Source of the DNA: Candidatus Omnitrophota bacterium
GTDB taxonomy: Bacteria > Omnitrophota > Gorgyraeia > Gygaellales > Profunditerraquicolaceae
Direction of reading: 5' to 3'
Assembly (NCBI GenBank): GCA_028712375.1
Contig: JAQTQG010000009.1
Coordinates: forward strand, 1-47,830
Length of the DNA stretch: 47,830 bases
This document shows, in pieces, positions 11,901-23,900 of this stretch (position 1 is its first letter; every line of letters begins with the position of its first letter). The translations under genes were made by a program, and so were the position numbers. A model generated the notes under the pieces. The model saw only the letters and a program-made list of their open reading frames with translations, made no database searches and was not told where the DNA came from.

Positions 11901-14900
11901 TCCTTCCGGATGGAAGATTGGCGCCTGCATCGGCATCGTACATACGGACGGGAAAGAAGAGCCGGTGATTATTTTTCCTCAAGACGTAAACCGCAGGATA
12001 ATTGCACATGAGATCCGCGCCGCTTTGATTCCGGAATTGACGCATCAAGAAAATATGTTGATCGAGAATGATTCTCCTTATTATTTGAGGCGTTCATGGG
12101 AGCTGCAGCGCCGTATAAAAAGGGCGGTAAGAAATGATTTTGGCAGGATACTGGATTGGCAGAACGGGCCGGAGGTTCATGGAAACTTCTTTGCCTCCAT
12201 GCCGGCTGCCGGATGGGTTCCGCAAGGGAAAGAGGTTTATCTTGATACATTTCATGCTATTTCTGCTCAATCTCAGTTTGATGCTCCTGTTAAGTTTGAT
12301 GCTGCCAAGCCGGTGGAATGGGCTTTTAAGTATATGGGTGAAGATTTAAAAGCGATAATGGAGTATCTTAAAGTTTTAGGCAAGATCCTCGGCCTTCCCG
12401 GCAGGCAATTCGATGCTTTACGGTTTCCCTTAGCGTATCACCGGGATGGCCAGATGTATTGGGCGCAAGGGTTGACTGAAAGAAGCGTGAGGAAAGCCAT
12501 TGAAGCATTATCTTACCGTAATAAACTGCACTTTAGTGCCGACACTATCATTTCGCATATCAGGCTGCATGAATCAATGCCTACGGAAGAAGGGGCTATA
12601 AATTCCCAGGCCCAGGAATTCGGGAAGAACTATTTATTTATCGGCTGCCTAAAAGAATTAATCAACTTCGATAACCTGAAGGTAGGAAATAGGAGGAGGG
12701 GGTACGTCGACAGATGGTATTTAGAGCGTATGCTTAAAAGGGGCAGGTCAAATCCGGATGAACTAAAGGAGGAGTTTTTTGACCATTTAAGAGCTTACCC
12801 TGAACTTAAGAAATACCTCAGCCGTGAATCGGCAGCTGCGCTTGATGATGCTTCGAAGTTTCTGAATACCCCGCTTGGTGCATTGACGAAGGAGCTTCTG
12901 GATAAAAAAGAGATAATTATTAAAGGGGAAGGCGTAGAGGATTTTATATTCAAGTTGTCAAAGATCAAGGATGAAGGGATAGATTGTTTCGAAATAGAAG
13001 TTTACACAGACAATGACGGTTCGCGCCTCAGGGTAGGTTTTATTGATTTCAGGCTGGGGATCATTTCGGCTGGTATAAAATATGGCTTTAAGGCTTCCGG
13101 GAACTCCGGGCACGACAGGGCGATAGAAGTCAGTGCTGTTTACGGAGACAGGGGGATAGGAAAAGCCCTGATCTCTTTGGCGCTGGCCCTGGCAAAGATT
13201 AAGGGAAAGAAGAAGTTCATGGCGTATAGCTGCAGTAACGCGGAGGCATTCTATACCGCCGTGGGGTTCAGGCGTAAAGGCCAAGATTCAGATTTTGAAT
13301 TTGATCTTTCAGAGCAGATTATTCCTGCGGTAAAAATCAAGCTTGGCAATCTGGTTTCTTTGGAGAAAAGGCTCTCGGAAATGGATTTCAAACTGGCGAT
13401 ATTCGGGCTGGATAATTCATTGGCTAGGACTAATCAGAACGTTTCCGAAGAGATGCTCTCTCGGATCAGGACTCTTTTAAGGTTAGGGGTAAAAGTGGCG
13501 GTGGTCGACGGTATCAGTCTGGCTGAGCTTAGAAAGAGGATCGGAGCGGAGGAAGAAGAGGATTTTTCTGACAACCTTCTTCTGGCTGACTTCGCGAGTT
13601 CCAAGACAAGCTTAAAGCAGCTCGTTATAAGGAACGCGGCCATTTCCGATGATATGAGAAAGAAGATAATCCGGGCGGTCAGCAAAGCTGCTTCTGAGCT
13701 TGACCGCAAAGAGGAGGAAAACTTCCTTATTGAGCATAGTGATCATTGTGTCACTTTGCGCCTGATCGAACATGGTTTCTGTTTTAATCATAGAGCTGCG
13801 GCAGAGCTTACAGGAGAGGTTAGATATCAATTAAAGCTATCCGGTTTATCGGATGTGGATGCCTTTCAAACTACCTCTGGCATATATATCACGCCTAATT
13901 CTAAAGCGGAATTATTATCTGCGATTATAAGCGGTATGGGGGTGAAGAAGCACGAAACCTTTATCTTCGCCGACCAGATCTTTACTGTTGGAGAAAATCC
14001 TTCTTTGCTTGAGGCGATCCCTGAAGTGGCCTTCGCTAACTTCGGAGAGTACGGGCTTTATTCCGGCTCCGAGAATGTTTTCGATATCTATGGAGGGGTT
14101 GAAAGAATAGGGTTGATCTTGGATCAATTAATCGAATACAAAAAGCAGGCAAATGTATCTTCCTGCGGTTACACGGAAGAAGAGCTATCCGATGCAGGGG
14201 ATATGGCCATAAAGCTCCTGGCCGGAGAAAAAATAGAGGTGATTTCAGAAGGCAATACCAAATTTATCTTTGAGTTATCGGAGGTAAGCCGGAAGATCAG
14301 TGAGCATTTTGAAATAATCTGTTTTGAAAATGGAGTAAAGGAAGCCGGATATATCAATTTCAGGATCGGGGTAACGGAGAGTTGGATTAAATACAGGGTG
14401 GATGCTAACGGTAATGCCAAAGATATATACGCCATTAAAACGCAGCCCGAATATGAAGATATGGGGATAGGCAAAGCGCTGATGTTGTTGGCAATGGCCA
14501 TAGCTAAGATCAAGGGGAGTGTCAAGTTCAGGGTTTATAATTCCGCTCCGGATGCGCTAGGGTTTTATCAAGCGCTTGGATTTAAAAGCACCGGCTCAGG
14601 GAATGATTTTGAGCTTTCTCTTACCGGAATACATTTGCAGCCGTTTAGGCTTAAGATGTCGAAGCTGGATCATCTTAAAGAGAAGTTCGCAGAGAAGAAA
14701 CTGAAGGCACTTGTTTTCGGGTTAAATGATGTTTTAACCGGGGCAGGAAAACATATTTCCTGGGATATGGGAAGCAGGATAGATTATTTTCTGCGCCAGG
14801 GGATCAAGGTTATTATCGCCAGCGGTTTTGACCTGGGAGAGATGCTGGATAATGTGGGCGTAAACAGAAGAGGCAGTTTACCGGATAATCTTATTCTGAT

Positions 14901-17900
14901 AGGTTCGATGGGGCAGGAGATAAGCCCGGCAGCATTTAACTTGCAGGCAGAATTGATCTCCGAAGAGACAAGAGAGAAGATAAACAGAATTATCGATATG
15001 TATGCTTACAGGATAGATCCTAAAAGTTATGATGATTTCAAAATCATAAATAAGCCGTTTTATGTTGCTTTGCGTTTCTGTAAGCAGCAAGATAAGTATA
15101 TTGAGCCGGGATGGTCCAGAGGGTTAAGATTTATGGAATTATTCAGGTCTGCCTTGCTTGAAGAAGGGGTCTCCGGTATAAATGTCGTGCGCAGTACCGC
15201 TGGGATTTATTTCACGCCGAACTCAAAAGGGAAGGCGGTATCGGATGTCCTGAATAAATTAGGGATAGCGCAAGAGGAGTGTATTGTTTTTGCCGACCAG
15301 CTTCTTAGGGATGGAGACGAGCGGAGTTTGTTGGATAGTTTACCGCAGGCGAGCTTTATCAATCTGGGAGAGCTTAATGTGCGTGCAAAGAGTGTTTTTG
15401 ATATGCACGGCGGGGTGGAGCAGGCAGAAGCCGCATTGGATATCCTTATCAATAATATAGAGGGCATCCGGGCCTTAGAAGCAAGGAGTATCGACAGCGT
15501 TAATAAGGGTGATTTGTGCCCCGCGCGGAGTGAAAAAGAATTTTTCATTGATGCGCGCATGGAAGAAAAAGTAAAAAAAGCCCTGGTTGATATCGGCAGG
15601 ATCAGAGAGAAGGATTTCTCTGCCAAAAGATTGAGTAAGAAAGTCTGGTCGCTGCTTTATTATAAAGGTGTGTCCGGGAACCTGGTCCGTCGTTTGGCTT
15701 ATAACGCGGTAATAGAGATGTCGCAGGCGGTTGCCGCCGGTAAAAAAGAACGCGGTAAGGTTCTGGGGCTGGCAGGCCAGATATCCGGGATTTATGAAAT
15801 AGTAATAAAAAGAGGGACTACCCTGGAAATGGCAAGTTTGGGGAGCCTGGAAAAATCTAACGCGCTTATCTATAATTTTTGCGGAATGGTGGTTAAGGAG
15901 TTTGATGCCGTCAGCACTAACGCAGTATTCGAATTCAAGTTCCACCTAAGCCTGCATAAACTTTATCAGCAGGTAATAGGTATCTATGCCAGCAAATTGT
16001 CACATCTGGAAGTATTAAATGACTATCCGGAATTCAGCGGTATCCGGAACTTGGTTTATTTCGGGGAAGCTGATTCTGGTTACGTGATTGAGGCGATAAA
16101 CACTTTTATCGCGCAGTGTATCAGTGAGCATAAGGATATTCCGCAAATACTTCCGCCTACGGAGAAGGGTGTATCGGTAAAGTTCACCCTCCCGCAGATA
16201 AAAGAATTTCTTTGCTGTGCTTCTACATTAGCCTTGACGCGTAAAGAAGAGGGAGGTATGACTTCCCGGCCGGCGATCTTTGAAGATAGCCATATCTTGC
16301 GCCGTGTTTTCGCAGAGAGCATCATAGACAAGAAAATAGAACAACTTAAGGGTGAGAAATTCGATATTATTATTGCGGTCAGCAACGCTCCGGAAGAGCA
16401 GCTCAAAAGGATGAAAGAAATACTCTCTGAAAAACTTCCGGTTTATTCGGCGGATGTTTCTCTATTTGCGGATCAGATACATTCTCCCAATCCGCAGGTA
16501 TTCAAGTTCTTTAAAAGATATTCGCAAGGCCTGTGGATATTGGAAGGCTATTTGGCAAAATCCGGTAAATTCACCGGGCCTCCGGAAGAAATCCGCGTTG
16601 CTTATTTTAATAAGATTTCTAAAGAGATAGCCTTTAATATCACCAGCGAAGAAGCGGCAGATATATTGAAAAATAACGGTTTCGAAGACGTGGAAACAGA
16701 AGAACTGTGGAATTTTATCTGCAGGCATGAAGAACTGCATAAAGAAAATCCTTCCCGCCGTTGCTATACGGTATTAGAGATGCAGTGGATCGAGTTGGAA
16801 TCCCAGGTTTTTGCCCGCGAGATCTTAATGCAGATGCGCCCATTCATAAATAAAATATCCTCTTATTTCTTCAGGTCGTTAAAGAGCGAGTTCAGGGGTA
16901 AATACCCTTATCTTTGCAAAGAAGCAAGTTTCATATTGGCAAGATTGATCAGCCGGGCATTTAAATTGTCCATCGGAGGTAATGCTCCGGATCGCATAGA
17001 GATGGTCTCCGGGGTTATAATCAAGGAAGGATTGATTGCTTCCGGCCTCCATCGCTGGCTGGTTATTTATAAAGATGACAAGAGAGCCCTGCTTATAGAT
17101 CCTGTTTTCAGCCGTTTCAATGAGGAGTTTATAGATACAATTCTTTTAGGTTACCATGAAGAATTATCCGGAAAATATTCTTTTGTAGAGTGGGAAGATT
17201 TTAAATACCAGCGGGAATCTTATTTATGGGTTTCTGTTTTGGGCATATTGGGGTTTGATGAAGAGGAGACCAGTAATACGATAAGGGAAGTCCGGGCCGG
17301 AAGGATAATTGACCTGGAACTCAAGGGTAATATCGAGAAATTGGAAGGGATCATATCCGGATTGGCCAGGCTTGCGGAAAAGGAAGACGTAAAAAACACG
17401 CAAAATCCTGCTTGCGGGAAATTCATGGTAGTTATAACCCGGGAGGATATTAGGGCCTTTGAGATGGCGCGAGAAAACCTCGACAGCGTTGTTAAGAGGT
17501 TGCCGCAGACCCGTACCGCGGCCCTTTTTGGGCATAGCGCGGTCCATTGTAAAGACTTGGTTGAGAAGTTTGACAGGGTGATTTTAGCGGTCCCGGGCCA
17601 GAAGGGGTCGGATTTGATCCTCGGGCTCATACCTCCGGAACACCGTTTTAAGGTAGAGATACGCAAAGTGGACGGTTCCGGTATGATGGGGTTGTTTCGC
17701 CAGAGAAAAGCGGAGGTCTGTAAGTATTCTTACCCTGTCGATAATTGCGTCGCGTTATCGAAAGACCTGCAATCGCGCGAGCCCGCAGGGATAGAAAGTT
17801 TCTTCAAAGGAACGGTGGACCTGGTTGTCGCGGAAGAGTTTTGTTCGCGCCTGCTCTATTTCATGCTTTACAGCCTGGAAACCGAGATACTCTTTGAAGA

Positions 17901-20900
17901 CGGTTTCCCTCCGGTGGTGGCCGCGGCAGAGGGCTTGGGGGATAAATTACAAATAGCCTTCATTAAAAACCTGGCTTACATATTGGATCCCGAGGGGTTG
18001 ATATATTACGCGGAAAATTCATACTCTCCATTTTCCGAGAAATTGATCAGAGAAACCGGTTTAAAAGAAGTAAGAGGAGTGCTCGCGCACCGTAAATGGT
18101 TGGATTCCTCTGATGAAGTAACCGCGCATTTATTGAAATATAAACGGTCTCTTATATCTAAAGGCAGCGATGGCTCTATATTGTGGGGGCGGGGTAATTC
18201 TTTATTTACGGAAGAGACAAACGGAGTATTGGAATTTCCGTTCTCTAAAAAATCTAATATCAAACTTGAAAAAAATCCTGAACAGCCGGAAAAAAGAATA
18301 GCAAAATTCATGAAGAAAACGATGGTCTGCGAACTTTTCCCGTGGAAATATTCAACAATGGAACTTACCTTCCAGGCGGCTATAAAGAAATTACCTGTAA
18401 ATATGAGGGGCAAGTTAGAGGGGCTTTGGGAAGATGATCCGGGTATTTTTGAAGTATATAAAAATATGGCGGAGCTGGGGAGTGTTTCCGGCGGTAATAT
18501 AAAACTGGATATACGCAACTTTATATCCGTGATGCTTCTGGCCCTGACTATCCGCCACGAAGTAGATCATTTGCTCAATCCCGGAGATCAAGAGGAAGAT
18601 GTTGGTATAAGGGATGCGTTATATCTGTTGGATTTTGGAGAAGACGTTCTAGGCAGGCTGCGGCGGACCTTTCCGCCGTATTTCAACAGGGACGGCTTTG
18701 ATACCGACGGGTATGGAGCGAATCTGGTAAATTCCGTATTAAAGGTAAAGAAGTTTTTAAGGACGCGGCTTGAGAGCGAGGAAGAACGGTTGTGTTTAGC
18801 GGATAAATTATTCAGGGTATTAAGAATAACTCCGGATCTTGGAATCCAGGAATGTTATGAGGCAGTTGAGAATACTATTTCTAAAAATGAGAAGTTTACG
18901 CAGCTAATGCGGCTGATGACTGCGGGTATTGAGGAAATAAGCTGTGATCTTGGCGAAGATATCAAACGGCGGGTTAGGGAATTGGAGTATCCCGAAAAGA
19001 CAGCGGAAGATTTTGCCGCGATGGCGGAAAGCTGGAAAGACAGCCGCGGCTGCAGCGTTATTTTTGAATGGAAGGACGCGCTTTCTATGGCAAAAGAGCA
19101 GTATAGAAGGGGCAAAATCCCCGTGTCGGTTCTTGCCGGAATAGAGCAGCGCCTGGTCAATAAAGTTGGCTTAAGGATACTGCAGGAAATGGATGGTGAA
19201 GGAGAGTCGGATGATCTGGACGAGATAATGCGGACCCGGGCGCCAAGCTGCCTGGGGTACTCAGAATTATTTTATGTTCTGGGCAATGCGCTGGGCCTGG
19301 TAGTTAAAGGGGTAGAGCCTTTGGAGCTGCGCGGATCTATCGAGGGGCATTCATTCTGCATGGCTTATTTGTCTGACACAAGGGCAGTGCTTGTGGATCT
19401 GGCTTATCGCGAGTTTATAAGCAGGCCTTTCGAATTCGAACAGAAATTCAGGGCAGCGGGAAAATATTGGGAGTTTAAAGGACGGGATCCTTTCATGAAG
19501 TTTTACCGGAAGATTCTTATTCTTGACGGGAAAGGGCTGGTGGCAATTTTATATGGCAACAGAGGATTGAGGCTTTGTTATCCGTCTCGATATGAAGAGG
19601 CGCTTCATTATATCAATAAAGCCATAGAGTACGCGCCGGATAGCCCTGCTCTCCATCGCAAGCTCGGTCATGTTTATCATGAAATGTTTTTGGGTGAGGA
19701 GAATGTCAGGAGTCTTGTCCTGGTTGATAAATCGCTCAACGCTCTTGATAAAGCCATAGAAATGGATTCGGAATCCGCGCTTGCCCACAGGAACCGCGCG
19801 GTTGTCTCCGTGGACGCCCAAAAGCCGGTTGAAGCAGTCGCTGAATTTATCTGGGCCGCCTTGCTTCATCCTCAATGGGCAGGTGGCATATGCCGCTTCT
19901 TGTGGCATCTTTTGAGATTAAAGGAGTGTTCATTCAGCGATATCTTGCGGGGGATCCCATATTATTTTCAGCAAAGGCTCGCCCGGAGAGTAAAAAGAAA
20001 ACTTAATACCAAAGCGCAATTGCCGGAGCCTCCTAAAGGGACGGTTTCCGGGAGCGACGGGATGGTTTTTAGGCAGTGGAGTAAGAACCCTCAGCTTTTG
20101 GCCGAAGGAGTATTCGGAAAGCTGGCGCCCCTGGGATACGCGATATCATCTTTTGAGATTGAAGAAATAAATTCTAAATTAAACCTGATAAGGAGGAAGC
20201 TCCTGGCAGAAGGATTTTTCCGGGAAGAGGATTTCGATATTGTTATGGAACTGATGGATTATGCTTATAAAACCGCTACCTTCCGCCTGGGCAAACAAAA
20301 GAAATACCACATTACGATTGACCGCCGCTGCTTCGAAAACCAAGACCTCCTTTATCTGGTAATAAAACACGAGCTTACCGATATAAAATTAAATGCGCTT
20401 ATCCCCGGGATTGACCCCGCCATAAGGGAGCTCTTTACCTTGCTCACTGTTAATGTTGACGGGATGATGAAATTAAGGAATGAACATCCCCGTAAAGCAG
20501 CGGAACTGCTTAAATATTTACGCAAGGTAGCTAATCTCCGGATAGGGCTGTTCCCGCGCTATGAAACAATATTGAATAACCCCGCGCTTAATGACTCAGC
20601 GGATTTTATTAAAGAGATATGCCGGTTGCTGACAAAGGAAACTGTTTATTTTTCGAATATGCGCCTTTTGGCAGAAAAGCAGCACATGTCCGAAGTTTTA
20701 TTAGAAAAGCTTCCGTTCCGTTTCAATCTTTTGAAGCTTAGATTGCGGGAAATTAATGAAAGGCTTTTTGAATCCAGCAGAATTATCGGGGACGAAAAAC
20801 TAGAGGTTTTAACCAGCTATCATGGGAAAGTCCCCGTTGCAATTAAAGCATTCATGCCTTATGCCGGGGATATTCAATATAAAATAGATGGCGATAATGT

Positions 20901-23900
20901 ATTTTTGAAAGTAAAATTCCGGGATGAAAGCGGCCAGGTAAGATTCGCTCATATTTATCTTGGGCAAAACGACAATATCGATTTAACTTTAGGCAAGGGC
21001 GGGAAGATATTTTCTCAAACTTATGAAAATTGGCAGAAGGAAAATCCCGGGATCTTCCGCTATAAATACGATGACATGGAAAAAGAAAAAAGAGTGGCTT
21101 GGTCTAATTTTAAGAGGCTTCCGCTTACGCAAATGATCAAAAGAATTAATCAATATAACCTTGATCATGGTAGCAGGGATATACAGGACCAGCTAAAAGA
21201 TCTATTTTTACAATTATTTACAGCCTTAAATCTGGAATGCACATTAAGCAGTAAAACATGGTTATCATTAGAAAGATTAATAGGCAGAAATAAGGGGCCA
21301 GGTGCATATTATGTGATCAAGCATCAGTTTATTAATGATTACCTTAGCAAAATATTCCCCAGGACTTTGTTGGGGGAAATAAATGTTACTCTCGAGCCGA
21401 TTAGGGATCTTTCTATTTGGCCGGTCACTGAGAACCCTGATATGAAGTCTGCGTTGTTGAGTTGGTTGAGTAATAACAAGGTACGCGGTGCCCCGATTTA
21501 TTACCGGGAATCCGAGAAAATCTCCATCTCCAGGCTTCTTTATTTATTATCCGCCTCAATTCCGCAACAGCAATCTTTATTCTCCGGTGGGCCTTTTCTT
21601 TATTCTCTTCCTGTTCCCTGCGGTTTTCAGAAACAGTCGGAGAGTAAGTTCGGCAGGAATAAAACTTTAACCAGTATAGAGATAGAAAATTTAAATATCC
21701 AATATCCCGAAACTTTTTTTGAAGATTACTATCAGGTTTTGCAGCAGCTTTTAAATTCTTTAGAAAAACTTTTAGGGAGAGCTCCGCCGGAATTATCCTC
21801 CTGGAAATTGATCATCTCCACGGATTTTACTTTTACTCTTGGCAATGTCGCTGCCTGCGATATTGAAAAGCACATAGTCTATCTCCATCCTTATTTCTTT
21901 AATATCTCTCAGGAAGACCTTGCTAAAGAAGGGCTCACAACAGAACAACTGCAGTTAAAAATTTTATACCATGAGTTGGTAAGCCATATTACCAAAAGGC
22001 TAAAGGACCCTTTGGCGATGATCGATACGGAGTATTTTTCAAGAAGGTTGTCCGGGCTCTGCGGGAGCAAGGCCGGCTTATGGGAAGATATCAAACATCG
22101 TGTTATGGGCTTAGAATATTCTGAAAAAATTGCTAAGGATTTTGTCAATATGATAAAGAAGTGGAAATATAAGGGTGTTCGCAACGCGCTTCTTAACTGG
22201 GAAATGAAGCTTCTTAAGGCACAGAAAGAGTGGAAGGACGGCTTACTTCCTTTGGCAGGATTAGTGGAAATAGAGAGTTCGGTAGTGAAATTCATCAGCA
22301 GAAAAATATTAGAAGAGATAGATTCCGAAGACGGGTATTTTGAATTAGATGAGATAATCTTTAATAAGAAAGCCAACTGCCTGGGTTATTCCCAGGCCTT
22401 TTATCTTCTAGCCAACTCTTTGGGCCTTATGGCTGAAGTTGTCTCTGTTTTGAATGTGCGTAATAATCCGGTTAAACACGTTTTTTGTTTAGTTTTATTA
22501 TCCGATTATAAAGTAATGGCAGTTGATTTGGCCTCGCAGATGGTTGACGGCCCTTTTGAGTTTAGCCAGAGGTTTAAATCTTGCGGAAATTGTTTTGAGG
22601 CAAAAGATACCGCAGATATCACTGCGGCTTATGAAAGGATTCAATTAAACGCGAGAAAAGGCTTGATAGCTGCTATATACAATAATAGAGCCGGGGATAA
22701 ACGGATATCAGGAAGTAATGAAGAAGTACTTGCGCTATATAACAAGGCAATAGCCTATTATCCGCAATACGCTTTGGCATATAGAAATCGTGCGAGAATT
22801 TATGCTTATTGCGGGCGCTATGAAGAAGCGGATAAGGATATTGATTCCGCTATAGAATTAGGTATTAAAGATGCGCTTCAATATTACGAATGGGGAATCG
22901 ATAGCCGGCTTGATGAGGAAGCGAGCTTTTATTTTAGTGCTGCGATCAAAGCAGGGTATAGAGATGCAATAATATATTACAGGCGCGGGCTCGCTTATAA
23001 CAATTTGGAAAAATATCAGGAAGCAGTAAGCGATTTTATTGAAGCAGCAAAGTTTAATGAAGCGGCGGAGCTTAAACCGGGGCTTGCGAATATATATTAC
23101 TGCCTGGGGGTTGCTTACGACGGTGGCTTGGAATTCAGCAAGGCCTTAGATAGTTTTAGCCGTGTGATTGAGATAAATTCCGATTTTTCCAAGGCGTATC
23201 ACAAACGCGCAAAAGTTTATTTGAAATTGAATAAACCGGAATTAGCGCGTAAGGATTTTGAAGCAGCCGTGAAATTAGACAGCTGGTTAAGAGAAGACGT
23301 GGAGGATGTTTATGAAGAGCGCGGATGGCCGTTTGAAGTATCTGCTGCTTCTCAAAAAGGCCTTGAACAGAGATCCGGCGAAGATTTTGCCTTAGAGACA
23401 TTTATCCTCAAAAACCTTCAAAAAGATAATCCTGCCGCTATTTGTGCAGAAAATCCGGCTACGCGGGATCCTGGAAATTATTCTTCTGATTGTGTAAAAG
23501 AATCTCATCCTCTTCTGCCTATTATCCAGTTTCTTGCCTGGGTTGTCAGCGGCATTGTGGGCTTGTTTACGCGTAATCAGAAACCGGCAAAAATATTCTC
23601 GGAGGTATTTAAATATTCATACTCTATTGCTCTGAAGCATCTTTTGGAAACAGCCCGCCCGGTATTTAGGTTGGCATATTCGTATTCGTACTCTGTTACC
23701 GCCGCCCGGATGTTTAGAATATTTCCTCCAGCCTCCAGATTTATATATCCGATTCTTGCTTTATTTATTCCCGTTGCCAGGGGGTTTAGGGGTGGCTGTA
23801 TACAATGGCTTGTTTCTGCGAAAATCCGTAATGCCGTCTATCAAGAATATGGATATTCATCCGAAAGAATCGCAAACATAGAAGGATCTGTTAAAGTTCA

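Noticed and set aside
12134-12349. Small + strand ORF in an alternative frame (and similar ones at 18944, 21488, 35822, 36047, 45000)
   Set aside because: Fully overlaps a strongly coding frame and has no recognisable domain.
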